Assembly: GCF_900112595.1 (NCBI RefSeq)
Contig: NZ_FOMI01000009.1
Span: 1 to 64,000 of the forward strand
From: Algibacter pectinivorans
Lineage (GTDB): Bacteria > Bacteroidota > Bacteroidia > Flavobacteriales > Flavobacteriaceae
DNA length: 64,000 bases
Reading direction: 5' to 3'
Below, piece by piece: positions 17,411-27,056 of this stretch. A program made the translations under genes and the position numbers. Positions within the stretch are counted from its first letter, which is position 1. Each line of letters starts with the position of its first letter. Below the pieces are notes generated by a model that was not told where the DNA came from, made no database searches, and worked only from the letters and a program-made list of their open reading frames with translations.

Positions 17411-18175
17411 ATGTTACTTTATAAAAGTGATTTTTTAAATATTTTCTTCGAAGAAGAGCAGGACCTATATGTTCAAAAATGGTCTAATAAGGCTATTGGT
17501 TTAGATCAGTTTAAAATCGAAATGCTAAATTTTGTGTCCGTTTATAAAAAGCATCAACCAAAGTATGCTTTATGGCTACAAAAAGAGTTTTCTTTAATTA
17601 TAGATAAGGAGGCTTACGGTTGGATAGAAGAACATGTAAATAGAAAATGCTTTAAAGATGGAAACGAAAAATGCGCATTTGTAGTTGGTAAAGATGTTTT
17701 TTCTCATGTTACCATTGTAGATTCTTTTAATGAATCTGAAAACTACATTTCTATAAAACATTTTTTAACCGAAAAAGAGGCCAGAAGTTGGCTGTTTCAA
17801 GAAAAAGAGGAGAGAAGTAAAGTATTAAAGCCTAAAGTTGTATTTCAAAAAGTAGACGAAAAAGGAGATTTAGTATTTAAAATAGAAAATAGTAAAAACG
17901 CTGTCGATGAGGCATTAATGTTGTTTATGGACGATGTAGGTTTACAACAATTTTCTAAGCAAAACTTACCCAAATTGCTATCTTTAACAAAACGCGAAAA
18001 ACAAGTATTCGAGTTAATTGCCGATGGTAAAACCGGAGTGCAAGTCGCCGAAATTCTATTTATATCAAAAAACACATCGCGTACACATTGGCGTAATATT
18101 AAAGTGAAACTGGCTATTAAGTCTTCAAAAGACGTTCAAATGTATCATAAAATTTATAAGCTTAATAAATTATAG
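17411..18175 (+). CDS. LuxR-type HTH regulator with STAS/SpoIIAA-like N-terminus
   Basis: A 254-residue protein. Its N-terminal half (LLYKSDFLNIFFEEE ... YGWIEEHVNRKCFKDGNEKCAFVV ... ISIKHFLTEKEARSWLF) resembles the STAS/SpoIIAA-like domain of Bacteroidota. The C-terminal 65 residues are a LuxR/GerE DNA-binding domain: LTKREKQVFELIADGKTGVQVAEILFIS followed by the recognition helix KNTSRTHWRNIKVKL. No receiver aspartate is present, so control is probably by ligand or protein contact. The next gene, pepD, is 79 bp downstream, but no functional link is evident. Confidence 0.85.
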   Translation: MLLYKSDFLNIFFEEEQDLYVQKWSNKAIGLDQFKIEMLNFVSVYKKHQPKYALWLQKEFSLIIDKEAYGWIEEHVNRKCFKDGNEKCAFVVGKDVFSHVTIVDSFNESENYISIKHFLTEKEARSWLFQEKEERSKVLKPKVVFQKVDEKGDLVFKIENSKNAVDEALMLFMDDVGLQQFSKQNLPKLLSLTKREKQVFELIADGKTGVQVAEILFISKNTSRTHWRNIKVKLAIKSSKDVQMYHKIYKLNKL

Positions 18176-18254
18176 TTTTAACTCAATTTTAATTTTTGGG
18201 GTTATAAGGAATGTGTTTTTTGGAGTATATTTATACCAATTTTATATATAAAAC

Positions 18255-19715
18255 ATGAGCCAAGAAATAAGAGCACTAAAACCACAAGCCATTTGGAATA
18301 AATTTGCCGATTTAAACGCCGTACCACGGCCTTCAAAAAAAGAAGAACGCGTTATTGCTTTCATGAAAGATTTTGGTAAAAACCTAGGTCTAGAAACTAT
18401 TGAAGATAAGGTAGGAAACGTTATTATAAAAAAGCCAGCAACCTCAGGAATGGAAGATCGAGTTACCGTGGTTATGCAATCGCATTTAGATATGGTGCAC
18501 CAAAAAAATGGCGATACTGTTTTCGATTTTGATACCCAAGGTATCGAGATGTTTGTTGAGGGCGATTGGGTAAAAGCCAAAGGCACAACACTTGGCGCCG
18601 ACAATGGTTTAGGGGTTGCCACAATTATGGCAATTTTAGAAAGTACAGATATTCCGCATCCAGCAATTGAAGCCTTATTTACTATCGATGAAGAAACAGG
18701 AATGACGGGTGCCATGGGATTAAAAGGTGGTTTACTAACTGGTGGTATTTTATTAAACCTAGATACCGAAGAAGATGATGAAATAGGAGTAGGATGCGCA
18801 GGAGGCATAGATGTAACTGCAACAAGAACTTACGAAGAAGAAGAAACACCAGAATTTAAAATAGGCTATAAAGTTTCTGTAAAAGGATTACAAGGCGGAC
18901 ATTCGGGAATGCAAATTCACGAAGGTTTAGGAAACGCCAATAAAATAATGAACCGTGTGCTTTTTGATGGTTTTGAAAACTTTGGGCTACGAATTTCAGA
19001 AATTGATGGCGGTAGTTTACGTAACGCAATTCCTAGAGAAAGTAATGCCATAGTTGCTATTGATGCTATACACGAAGATGCTTTTTTATTAGAAATAGCC
19101 TTACTATCTACAACCATAAAAAAGGAGTTAAAAACCATGGAACCTGATTTAGAAATTACTATTTCTAAAACAGATACGCCGGCTAAAATCATGGATTTAG
19201 GTGTGCAAGAAGGGTTAACAAGGGCCTTGTATGCCGCCCATAATGGCGTGTATAGAATGAGTCCCGATATTCCAGATTTGGTAGAAACCTCAAACAACGT
19301 AGCACGTGTAATTGTAAAAGATGGACACATTAAAATTGGCTGTTTAACGCGATCTTCGGTAGAGAGTTCTAAAGTCGATTTAGCTAATACATTACGTTCT
19401 ACTTTCGAGCTTACGGGTTGCGAAGTGGAATGTTCTGGCGATTATCCAGGATGGGCACCAAATATGGATTCGCCAATTTTAAAAGTTATGGAAAAAATCT
19501 ATGAAGATTTAAATGGCGAGAAACCTCATGTTGCAGCATGTCATGCAGGTTTAGAGTGCGGTATTCTTGGGCAAAATTATCCAGAAATGGATATGATTAG
19601 TTTTGGTCCAAACATTAAAGGCGCACACTCACCAGACGAACGAGCTCAAATATCATCCGTTCAAAAATATTGGAAGTTTGTTTTAGAAATTTTAAAACAA
19701 ATTCCTAAAAAATAA
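18255..19715 (+). CDS. pepD: Cytosolic nonspecific dipeptidase / aminoacyl-histidine dipeptidase
   Basis: A 486-residue M20C-family peptidase, the full family length. The dinuclear zinc site is visible: MQSHLDMVHQ (first His), GTTLGADNGLGVA (bridging Asp), FTIDEETGMTGAMGL (catalytic Glu and ligand), LNLDTEEDDEIGVGCAGG (Asp ligand) and the late ligand in MISFGPNIKGAHSPDE. The lid domain contains GGHSGMQIHEGLGNANK. It hydrolyses dipeptides, including Xaa-His, in the cytoplasm for amino-acid recycling. The gene is stand-alone. Confidence 0.96.
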   Translation: MSQEIRALKPQAIWNKFADLNAVPRPSKKEERVIAFMKDFGKNLGLETIEDKVGNVIIKKPATSGMEDRVTVVMQSHLDMVHQKNGDTVFDFDTQGIEMFVEGDWVKAKGTTLGADNGLGVATIMAILESTDIPHPAIEALFTIDEETGMTGAMGLKGGLLTGGILLNLDTEEDDEIGVGCAGGIDVTATRTYEEEETPEFKIGYKVSVKGLQGGHSGMQIHEGLGNANKIMNRVLFDGFENFGLRISEIDGGSLRNAIPRESNAIVAIDAIHEDAFLLEIALLSTTIKKELKTMEPDLEITISKTDTPAKIMDLGVQEGLTRALYAAHNGVYRMSPDIPDLVETSNNVARVIVKDGHIKIGCLTRSSVESSKVDLANTLRSTFELTGCEVECSGDYPGWAPNMDSPILKVMEKIYEDLNGEKPHVAACHAGLECGILGQNYPEMDMISFGPNIKGAHSPDERAQISSVQKYWKFVLEILKQIPKK

Positions 19716-19798
19716 GGACGCCGTTTTTTGGTTAATATCTTTTATTAAATTTCACAAAATCAACGACTTAAATTAAGTGTTTTAGTTTTGTTAAAGAC

Positions 19799-19806
19799 TA
19801 CCTTTG
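19799..19806 (+). promoter_or_regulatory. -7 box upstream of the SHOCT-protein gene
   Basis: TACCTTTG fits TAnnTTTG and lies 51 bp before the ATG at 19858. No convincing -33 TTTG is found at 19-20 bp spacing. Confidence 0.45.
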
Positions 19807-19857
19807 CGCAAAATTAGTAGATTACTATTTTTTTTTAATTTAATAAAAGATAAAATT

Positions 19858-20673
19858 ATGAATGCAATATTCACAGATGTTAGTTTTCAAAACATGACGG
19901 ATGTAGCTAATAGATATGGTATAAGTGTTAATGCGGTTACAGATTTAACTTATAACCTTATGGCTAGTAATGGCTCCATGGCACAATTTAATATTCCGGA
20001 ATTAGGCGGAGGTGGTCAATGGATGCAGGGCGGAATGACCATGGTAGGCGATATGTTTAATTATCAACTAAAAGCTACTGTAGATGGCCTTTGTATCGAA
20101 TTATCAAATTTAATTCACCAAGGTGCTATTCAATACAAACCATTACCAAAACCTAAAAGCCATAATCAAAATGGTTTTCAAAATGGTGTAAGTGGCAATT
20201 GGTGGGGCGATTTAGGCTTTCCTAATTCTACCGGAAGTCAAAACAATACAAGCTACGCTATTTTTAATAATATAAGACGCTTAGCTATACAACAAAATGG
20301 AAAAGTAACAGTTTTTGATACCTTAGATAACCAAATAGGAGGTGTGGGCCAACAACAGGGTGGAAATTATTCTGTATCCTTTACAAGTCAATATGGTAAC
20401 GTAGACTTAAATACCTTACCAATTGTTTCAGGAGGGCAAGAGGTACCTAAGCCTGTGCAAGAACAACAGCACGTGGATAACGCTATAAATATTCAACAAC
20501 AACCTGCATTTGTAGAGCCAGCTATGGAACCTCTTCAAACGAAAGTAAATAATACAGCTTTTGAAGAAGATATTTTTGTTAAGATAGAAAAGTTAGCAGC
20601 CTTAAAGGATAAATCTATTTTATCGGTTGAAGAATTCGAAAATAAAAAAGCAGAATTGTTAAGTCGTTTATAA
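19858..20673 (+). CDS. SHOCT-domain protein of unknown function
   Basis: The protein has 271 residues from ATG 19858 (MNAIFTDVSFQNMTD). A longer frame from 19804 runs through the leader and is rejected. The N-terminal region is Gly/Gln/Asn-rich (ELGGGGQWMQGGMTMVGDMF). The last 35 residues (FVKIEKLAALKDKSILSVEEFENKKAELLSRL) match the SHOCT helical hairpin, an oligomerisation module. No signal peptide or membrane segment is evident. It is likely cytoplasmic; function unknown. Confidence 0.85.
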   Translation: MNAIFTDVSFQNMTDVANRYGISVNAVTDLTYNLMASNGSMAQFNIPELGGGGQWMQGGMTMVGDMFNYQLKATVDGLCIELSNLIHQGAIQYKPLPKPKSHNQNGFQNGVSGNWWGDLGFPNSTGSQNNTSYAIFNNIRRLAIQQNGKVTVFDTLDNQIGGVGQQQGGNYSVSFTSQYGNVDLNTLPIVSGGQEVPKPVQEQQHVDNAINIQQQPAFVEPAMEPLQTKVNNTAFEEDIFVKIEKLAALKDKSILSVEEFENKKAELLSRL

Positions 20674-20691
20674 ATCGAATTAAACGATAGT

Positions 20692-20740
20692 AAAAAAGCT
20701 CAATAAATTAAGTTGTAATCTTATTTATTGAGCTTTTTTT
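20692..20740. terminator. Bidirectional terminator between SHOCT and peroxiredoxin-like genes
   Basis: AAAAAAGCTCAATAAAT pairs with ATTTATTGAGCTTTTTT around an 11-15 base loop. T tracts on both strands serve the two converging genes. Confidence 0.82.
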
Positions 20741-20777
20741 ATTCTTAAATCTAAATAAAAAGAGTTATTGGCAACTC

Positions 20778-21428
20778 TTAAGATATATTTTTTAATGCTT
20801 CAATAATCTCATCTGGTTCAGAGCGTGTTCTGTAATCAACATTAACATAATTCCAGGTAACAACACCTTCAGAATTTAATACAAATGTAGCTGGAATAGG
20901 TAATATACTGCCGTTACCATTATTTATTTGGTCTAAATCCAGGTTTCTGTCTGCTCGCATATGTTCCATTAAAAACTCTGGTACCTCCCAAGCAACTCCG
21001 TATTGTTGTGCTACTTTGGCATCTTGATCGGACAATACAATAAATTCCATTTCACTAATTTCACTTTTTGTCAACGATCCGTCGGGTACTTGCGGACTTA
21101 TAGCAACTAAGGTTGCACCTAATGCGTGGATTTCGCTTAGTTTTGCTTGTAAAGCTCTAAGTTGTAAGTTACAATAAGGACACCAGTCGCCACGATAAAA
21201 CGTAACAACAACAGGGCCTTGCTGTAATAAATCTTTTAATAACACAGGTTTTCCTTCCTGGTTAGGGAGTTCAAAATTTGGAGCTTTTTGCCCAATTTTA
21301 ATAGCATCGCTTCCTTGTTGGAAAGCTTTTGCTTTACTAATAATATCATCAACGCCTTTCATGAACTCAGGTTTTGCTTTTCTTCCTGCTTCAATTTTGG
21401 CATCGGTTTGTGCTTTTAATTTTGTCAT
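20778..21428 (-). CDS. AhpC/TSA-type peroxiredoxin-like protein
   Basis: A 216-residue thioredoxin-fold protein from ATG 21428 (MTKLKAQTDAKIEAG). It has a helical N-terminus, then KIGQKAPNFELPNQEGKPVLLKD, and the active-site segment VTFYRGDWCPYCNLQLRAL with a CxxC in the peroxiredoxin position. It probably reduces peroxides or acts as a thiol oxidoreductase in the cytoplasm; no signal peptide is seen. The next gene upstream, yidD, ends 7 bp before this start, so the two may be co-transcribed without being functionally linked. Confidence 0.9.
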   Translation of the reverse strand: MTKLKAQTDAKIEAGRKAKPEFMKGVDDIISKAKAFQQGSDAIKIGQKAPNFELPNQEGKPVLLKDLLQQGPVVVTFYRGDWCPYCNLQLRALQAKLSEIHALGATLVAISPQVPDGSLTKSEISEMEFIVLSDQDAKVAQQYGVAWEVPEFLMEHMRADRNLDLDQINNGNGSILPIPATFVLNSEGVVTWNYVNVDYRTRSEPDEIIEALKNIS

Positions 21429-21435
21429 TGTCTTT

Positions 21436-21672
21436 TTAATTGTTATCCTTATTAGGTACAGGGTCGTAACCAGAGCCACCCCAAGGATGACAGCTAAAAA
21501 TACGCTTTATAGCTAACCAACCGCCTTTAAATAAACCATGCTTTTGCAAGGCTTCTTTAGTGTAATGCGAACATGTTGGATTGTATCTACACGTAGCAGG
21601 TGTTAATGGCGATATAAAAGTTTGGTATACTTTTATAATAAACAAAAACGGTGCTATAAGTAGTTTTTTCAA
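21436..21672 (-). CDS. yidD: Membrane protein insertion efficiency factor YidD
   Basis: A 78-residue protein of normal family length. It has an amphipathic N-terminal helix ([21 protein letters not shown]) followed by the conserved [19 protein letters not shown] and the [12 protein letters not shown] end. YidD is membrane-associated and assists YidC-dependent insertion. In many bacteria it is beside yidC/rpmH/rnpA, but here it is with a peroxiredoxin-like gene and cysS, as often in Flavobacteriia. Confidence 0.96.
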   Translation of the reverse strand: MKKLLIAPFLFIIKVYQTFISPLTPATCRYNPTCSHYTKEALQKHGLFKGGWLAIKRIFSCHPWGGSGYDPVPNKDNN

Positions 21673-21759
21673 AATATGTTTTTGTAATTCTCTTTAAGGA
21701 AAGAGTCTTTTTAAACGTTATTGAATATTTGTTAATTCCTTCAGGAACAACAATACCGT

Positions 21760-23241
21760 TTAGTTTACACTAAACGTCGTACCATCTTTTCCGTCTTTAA
21801 GCTGAATACCAACTTCTGCTAATTCATCACGAATTTTATCAGACATTGCAAAATCTTTATTAGCTCTAGCATCTTGTCTTAATCGTATTAAAACGTCAAC
21901 AGCACCTGAAAGTTTATCGGTTCCAGAATCGCTTTTTGTAGCATTTTCAAGACCTAGAACATCAAAAACAAAACTATTAATCGTTTCTTTTAATAGGTTT
22001 AAATCTTCAGTAGATAATGTTGCTTGACCTTCTTTTATTTGGTTTATGTATTTAGCAGCTTCAAATAAATGCGCGATTAAAATTGGTGAGTTAAAATCAT
22101 CGTTCATCGCATCATAACATTTCTGTTTCCATGCCGGAATATCTATTGAAGATGTTGCAGATGCTTTTAAACCATCTAATAGGTTTACGGCATCCATTAA
22201 TCTATAAAAGCCTTTTTCGCTGGCTAATAAACCATCGTCGGTTAAATCTAAAACACTACGGTAAGAGGATTGTGCAACAAAAAAGCGAATAACACTTGGG
22301 CTATATGCTTTACTAAAAAACGCGTTGTTTCCAGATAATAATTCATCTGGATTAACGGTGTTTCCTGTAGATTTAGACATGCGTTGTCCGTTTAACTCTA
22401 GCATATTGGCATGCATCCAATAGTTAACAGGGCTAACGCCAAGGGCTGCTTCGTTTTGTGCAATTTCACACTCGTGATGCGGGAATTTTAAATCCATTCC
22501 ACCACCATGAATATCAAATTGATCGCCTAGGTATTTAGTGCTCATAGCAGTACACTCTAAGTGCCAACCAGGAAAACCATCACTCCAAGGCGAAGGCCAA
22601 CGCATGATGTGCTGAGGTTCGGCTTTTTTCCAAAGGGCAAAATCTTGCGGATTCTTTTTATCGCCTTGTCCGTCGAGTGTTCTTGTATTGTGAATTAAAT
22701 CGTCTAGCTTACGCTTGCTTAATTTTCCGTAATCGTTAGTTTCATTAAACTTGTGCACATCAAAATATACAGAACCATTAACTTCATAGGCAAATCCGTT
22801 ATCAATAATTTTACTTATTAACTCAATTTGCTCAATAATATGTCCGGTTGCAGTAGGCTCTATACTTGGCGGTAAAAAATTAAAAGTTCTTAAAACATTA
22901 TGAAAATCTACAGTGTAACGCTGTACTACTTCCATAGGTTCAATTTGTTCTAAACGCGCTTTTTTAGTGATTTTGTCTTCACCTGCATCAGCATCATTTT
23001 CTAAATGGCCAGCATCAGTAATATTTCTAACGTATCTTACTTTATAATCTAGGTGTTTTAGGTATCTAAAAACCATATCAAATGACATAAAGGTTCTTAC
23101 ATTTCCTAGGTGTACGTTGCTATAAACGGTAGGACCGCAAACATACATACCAATATGACCTTCGTTAATGGGTTTAAATATTTCTTTTTTACCAGTAAGT
23201 GAGTTGTATAATTTAATCTGTTGTTCTTTGTAAAGCGGCAT
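21760..23241 (-). CDS. cysS: Cysteine-tRNA ligase
   Basis: A 493-residue class I synthetase that charges tRNA-Cys. It shows the HIGH-type motif in [16 protein letters not shown], the KMSKS loop in [10 protein letters not shown], and zinc ligands in VCGPT, LECTAMS and the HHECE segment. I chose ATG 23241 ([17 protein letters not shown]); a GTG codon directly before it could also initiate. The length is normal and the C-terminal anticodon-binding helices ([22 protein letters not shown]) are intact. Confidence 0.97.
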   Translation of the reverse strand: MPLYKEQQIKLYNSLTGKKEIFKPINEGHIGMYVCGPTVYSNVHLGNVRTFMSFDMVFRYLKHLDYKVRYVRNITDAGHLENDADAGEDKITKKARLEQIEPMEVVQRYTVDFHNVLRTFNFLPPSIEPTATGHIIEQIELISKIIDNGFAYEVNGSVYFDVHKFNETNDYGKLSKRKLDDLIHNTRTLDGQGDKKNPQDFALWKKAEPQHIMRWPSPWSDGFPGWHLECTAMSTKYLGDQFDIHGGGMDLKFPHHECEIAQNEAALGVSPVNYWMHANMLELNGQRMSKSTGNTVNPDELLSGNNAFFSKAYSPSVIRFFVAQSSYRSVLDLTDDGLLASEKGFYRLMDAVNLLDGLKASATSSIDIPAWKQKCYDAMNDDFNSPILIAHLFEAAKYINQIKEGQATLSTEDLNLLKETINSFVFDVLGLENATKSDSGTDKLSGAVDVLIRLRQDARANKDFAMSDKIRDELAEVGIQLKDGKDGTTFSVN

Positions 23242-23360
23242 CACTATTATTTGTTAAGTCGTTAGCTGTTTAGTCGATTCAATTTAGTGGTTTGTTGTTT
23301 AGTAATGAAGCTGATTATTTCTTATCAACTTAACGTCTTCACGACAAAACATCAAACAAA

Positions 23361-24038
23361 TCAGAATTTCGTGTCTAATTTAATATAATCTAGAAATTCA
23401 CGACGGGTTTCCATATCTTGAAATTTTCCTCCAAATTCTGAAGTTACCGTACTACTTTCAATATCGCGAATTCCTCTAGAATTTACACAAAGGTGTTTTG
23501 CATCAATAACACAAGCCACATCTTTAGTGCCTAAAACGTTTTGAAGCTCTCTAACTACTTGAATAGTTAAACGCTCTTGAACTTGTGGGCGTTTTGCAAA
23601 ATAATCTACAATACGATTCATTTTAGATAAGCCAACTACAGTGCCATTGGATATGTAAGCAATATGAGCACGACCTACAATTGGTAATAAGTGATGTTCG
23701 CAAGTAGAATACACCGTAATGTTTTTTTCAACAAGCATTTCGCCATATTTATATTTATTATCGAAAGTAGAAGCGCTAGGTTTTTTATCCGGATTTAATC
23801 CTCCAAAAATCTCATTAACAAACATTTTTGCAACGCGGTTAGGCGTTCCTTTTAAACTATCGTCTGTTAAATCTAATCCTAGGGTTTCCATGATATGACG
23901 CACATCATCTTTAATGATGTCTATCTTTTCTTCGTTGTTTAATTTAAAAGCATCGCTGCGCATTGGTGTGTTTTCAGAAGTACCAATGTGATCGTTTCCT
24001 AATGCGTCAAAATCTTCTATATTACTATCAAAAGCCAT
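23361..24038 (-). CDS. folE: GTP cyclohydrolase I
   Basis: A 225-residue enzyme that converts GTP to 7,8-dihydroneopterin triphosphate, the entry to folate and pterin synthesis. Zinc ligands and catalytic residues lie in STCEHHLLPIVG and VACVIDAKHLCVNSRGI. The C-terminal FGGKFQDMETRREFLDYI is usual. A roughly 40-residue acidic N-terminal extension (MAFDSNIEDFDALGND) precedes the core, as in other Flavobacteriaceae. It supplies the substrate for the PTPS/QueD protein at 5.7 kb and for the pathway using folP at 44.2 kb. Confidence 0.97.
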   Translation of the reverse strand: MAFDSNIEDFDALGNDHIGTSENTPMRSDAFKLNNEEKIDIIKDDVRHIMETLGLDLTDDSLKGTPNRVAKMFVNEIFGGLNPDKKPSASTFDNKYKYGEMLVEKNITVYSTCEHHLLPIVGRAHIAYISNGTVVGLSKMNRIVDYFAKRPQVQERLTIQVVRELQNVLGTKDVACVIDAKHLCVNSRGIRDIESSTVTSEFGGKFQDMETRREFLDYIKLDTKF

Positions 24039-24155
24039 GATTTATAAGTCAAAATTTAATTTGCAAAGATAAGCATTTCACTTTTTGTTAGCCTTTATGT
24101 TTGCAAATATTTAAGATACTGTTTTTGTCTTTTATTTTTCTTGTGAAATTCTCAT

Positions 24156-24187
24156 AAAAAAAGCCTGAACCTTAGTTCAAGCTTTTT
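24156..24187 (-). terminator. Rho-independent terminator after the FadL-like gene
   Basis: On the minus strand AAAAAGC-TTGAAC pairs with GTTCA-GGCTTTTT with one bulge, followed by T residues, 20 bp after the FadL-like stop codon. Confidence 0.78.
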
Positions 24188-24206
24188 AAAATATCGTGAA
24201 TGCTTA

Positions 24207-25784
24207 TTAAATATTGAAACCTAATGTTAGTGTTATGTTAGAGTTGCCTCTATTTACATTTGCGGTATCAATTAAGCCTAAATTGTAAAGTGGAGTTTCG
24301 TCCTCACGATCCCATTTATCATAGGTTAAATCCAGTTTTGTGTTTCCAAAATTGTATCCTAAACCTAATGAAAATCCGGTTAAATCGCCAACTGTAATAC
24401 CATCTTCATAAGGGCTTTCTTCAAAACGGTAACCACCTCTAAAGCTTAGTTGTTTTACCTTGTATTCGGCACCAAAACGATAGGTTGAAGCTGAGGTTAA
24501 AACATCACTTATCCCTGCATTTAGGTCCATGTAATCGGCATCGGGAGTAAATTTTGTTTTACCATAATTTTTATTTGAATAATCGAAACTAATTAAACCT
24601 TGAGTTCCAAAAACATAAGCTAAACTTCCTGTAATTTTTGCAGGTGTTTTTAATCTGTATCTAGGGAAAACGTTGATGGATTGTAAGCCTAATTGAATGG
24701 CATTCTCATCAAGTAGTACGTTTGTGTCTAAGTATTGCGTAGTTTCATCGTCAATTGAATACCAGATTGGAGAATCATAAGTTAATCCTATTCTAAATTC
24801 TTGGCTCAATTTCATTATACCTCCTAACTGAAATGAAAATCCATTACCAGTTGTTGATATTGTATTATCAAAATCAATAGAAGTAATGGCTCCACCATTG
24901 GAATTGGTTTCAGACAAGCTTTTAGAATGTTGATAATCTATAAAGTGTGAATTTAAGTTAAGTCCTAAAAATAAATTGTCTTTATGCTGAGCTGCAAAAT
25001 TAAAACTGATTTTACCATTATATCCAGTTTCAAAATAATCGTAGTCGTGTGTGAAATTTCCACCTGCGGCTTCCGAAATATATAACGTGTTTATGTCTGT
25101 TCCAAAGTCATTACTTCGAGGATCCTCACCTAGTATTCCAGATTGAAAACCGAGAAAAACCTGTTGATGAACTGTACCAAATTGATTCAAAACACTTTCG
25201 TAAGCTTGTCTTTCCGATCTGCCGTTTAATAAAATATCTCCGACTTCCACAGGAATTGTTGGATGTTCTGAATGTTGAAAGAAATAATTGGCTATTGAAT
25301 TTACAGGAGCTAACTCATTATCATCATCATCAACAATCACAAAACTGTTCGTGTTTACTCCATTTTGAAAACCCCATACATTATTATAATTATTGGTTCT
25401 TTCGTAAGCAATACCGAAAGTAAATTTTTTCCAGGCAGAACCTGTATTACGGTTTGCAAATACAAATACTGCACCACCTTGATTAATGTCGAAGTTAGAG
25501 GTTTCTGAGGAGCTAGAAGCATTAAAATAATTAGTATTATTATTAACGGCAACATTCGACCCAGAAAAGGACGCATGGCTTCTAGCAAAAACAGCAGAAC
25601 CTGCAGGGTTTGCACTAACTGCACTCATGTCGCCACCTAAGGCTCCAAAAGCGCCACTTAAGGCTCTGTAACGAGCGGTTCCTTGAATTTCATTTTGCGA
25701 AAACCTTACCGCATCGCTAATATCTTGTGCGTAAATTGTTGACATAGACAATAAGGCTATGCCTAATAAATTTAACTTTTTCAT
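24207..25784 (-). CDS. OmpP1/FadL-type outer-membrane transporter
   Basis: A 525-residue beta-barrel with signal peptide (1-19, ending STIYAQ). Soon after comes the OmpP1/FadL-type start: ALSGAFGALGGDMSAVSANPAGSAVF. The remaining sequence alternates amphipathic strands (LIGLTYDSPIWYS, ITGSLAYVFGTQGLISFDYS, FGAEYKVKQLSFRGGYRF) and ends in TLTLGFNI, a typical barrel terminus. FadL-family proteins pass hydrophobic compounds across the outer membrane. Substrate unknown. The Ser/Arg-rich lipoprotein gene lies 30 bp upstream on the same strand. Confidence 0.9.
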   Translation of the reverse strand: MKKLNLLGIALLSMSTIYAQDISDAVRFSQNEIQGTARYRALSGAFGALGGDMSAVSANPAGSAVFARSHASFSGSNVAVNNNTNYFNASSSSETSNFDINQGGAVFVFANRNTGSAWKKFTFGIAYERTNNYNNVWGFQNGVNTNSFVIVDDDDNELAPVNSIANYFFQHSEHPTIPVEVGDILLNGRSERQAYESVLNQFGTVHQQVFLGFQSGILGEDPRSNDFGTDINTLYISEAAGGNFTHDYDYFETGYNGKISFNFAAQHKDNLFLGLNLNSHFIDYQHSKSLSETNSNGGAITSIDFDNTISTTGNGFSFQLGGIMKLSQEFRIGLTYDSPIWYSIDDETTQYLDTNVLLDENAIQLGLQSINVFPRYRLKTPAKITGSLAYVFGTQGLISFDYSNKNYGKTKFTPDADYMDLNAGISDVLTSASTYRFGAEYKVKQLSFRGGYRFEESPYEDGITVGDLTGFSLGLGYNFGNTKLDLTYDKWDREDETPLYNLGLIDTANVNRGNSNITLTLGFNI

Positions 25785-25814
25785 GTGTGATTTTTTATCT
25801 TTAAATAAATAAGA

Positions 25815-26957
25815 TTAACGTCTTCTTCCGCTGCTAGAAGATCTTGATGAACTACTGCCAGAGCTTCTGCTACTACTAGATGATCTAGATGCAGTACTTG
25901 ATCTAGACGATCTGCTACTTGGTGAATACGTGCTTGTTCTTGATGGTGAAGAACTAGATCTTCTCGCTGTACTAGACGATGAGCTACGCGTGGTTGTAGG
26001 CTGTCTGTAAACTGTACTTGAGCTTCTTCGTGATACTGCAGAAGATGATCTTGCTGTAGAGTTTGTAGAAGGCGTTCTTGTTGCGGTAGAACGTCTTGTT
26101 GTTCCTGTAGAAACTCGGGTTCCATTAGGATTGTAAGTTCTTCTAACTGTTGATGCTGTCGAGCTTCTAGTTACACCTGTACTGGCGCTATTTCTTGCCG
26201 ATGTATTATATCGTGAAGAGGTTGCTCTATTTTGTGTGCTTACCGAGCTACGTCTACTTAAACCGCTATTATTGTTGCTAGCATAGCTATTTCTTCTGCT
26301 ATTGCTATAAGCTATTGAGCGTCTGTTGTTATAATAGTTGTTGCTGTAGTAACCTCTGTTGTAGCCACGGTTATAAAATCCGCGATTATAGCCCCAACCA
26401 TAGTTGTAAGCAAAACCACCATAAAAGCCACCGTAATATGGCGGGCAATAGAATGGATTGTAAATACCACCATAGCCCCAGTTGTTCCATCCGCCACCGT
26501 AAAAGCCACTATAGCCCCAACGGTTCCAACGATTCCATCCAAAGCCAAAACCACCGTTCCAACCCCAATCGTTCCAGCCGTTGTTAATATAGTTTATAGT
26601 AACTTCGCTAGGATTTTGGCCCCAACCAGCATAACCTACATAATCATTAGCTAAAGGATCTGATTCGTCATAGTTTTCACTTTCATAAGAATCAATATCT
26701 GTGAAAATTTCATCTTCGTATCCTATGTTTTCAGACTCAATAGATTTTGTTCTAAAATAGTTTTGGTAGTAATTACCTGAGTTGTCATTTGTTGTTTCAA
26801 CAACTTGTTCAGTTTGTTGAGTTTGTGGAGCACCACCATAAATGCCATCACTGTCCACACCAACGTATTGATAAGAACCGCAAGAAACAAGCCCAAACGC
26901 TAGCCCAATTAGGGTTAAAAATGGCGCTTTTCCTTTTATGTAGTTGTTAAATTGCAT
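25815..26957 (-). CDS. Low-complexity lipoprotein: Gly/Trp/Tyr-rich middle, Ser/Arg-rich tail
   Basis: A 380-residue protein with lipobox (FGLVSCGSY, C26). After an acidic region (about 60-110) comes a Gly/Trp/Asn/Tyr-rich stretch (about 120-205, e.g. GWNDWGWNGGFGFGWN). The final 170 residues are nearly all Ser, Arg and Thr (SRSSSSSRSSGSSSSRS). The tail is highly basic and must be disordered. Proteins of this composition recur in Flavobacteriaceae, often with misleading automatic names. A structural or adhesive surface role is possible but unproven. DNA composition is skewed and other frames across it also stay open, so those are shadows. Confidence 0.85.
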   Translation of the reverse strand: MQFNNYIKGKAPFLTLIGLAFGLVSCGSYQYVGVDSDGIYGGAPQTQQTEQVVETTNDNSGNYYQNYFRTKSIESENIGYEDEIFTDIDSYESENYDESDPLANDYVGYAGWGQNPSEVTINYINNGWNDWGWNGGFGFGWNRWNRWGYSGFYGGGWNNWGYGGIYNPFYCPPYYGGFYGGFAYNYGWGYNRGFYNRGYNRGYYSNNYYNNRRSIAYSNSRRNSYASNNNSGLSRRSSVSTQNRATSSRYNTSARNSASTGVTRSSTASTVRRTYNPNGTRVSTGTTRRSTATRTPSTNSTARSSSAVSRRSSSTVYRQPTTTRSSSSSTARRSSSSPSRTSTYSPSSRSSRSSTASRSSSSSRSSGSSSSRSSSSGRRR

Positions 26958-27056
26958 ATCTCTTTAATTTTATTGTTGAACATCACAAAAATAGTTAGTT
27001 TTGCTGAACTATTTTTCTTTTTAACATAGTCACAATATTTGTGCCAAAACAAAGAT

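Noticed and set aside
23242-24060. Possible riboswitch or T-box upstream of cysS or folE
   Set aside because: The spaces between these genes (about 120-170 bp) show no recognisable conserved aptamer or antiterminator structure.
25781-26587. Open frames in other phases across the Gly/Trp and Ser/Arg-rich lipoprotein gene
   Set aside because: They translate to low-complexity strings produced by the repetitive codons of the real gene.
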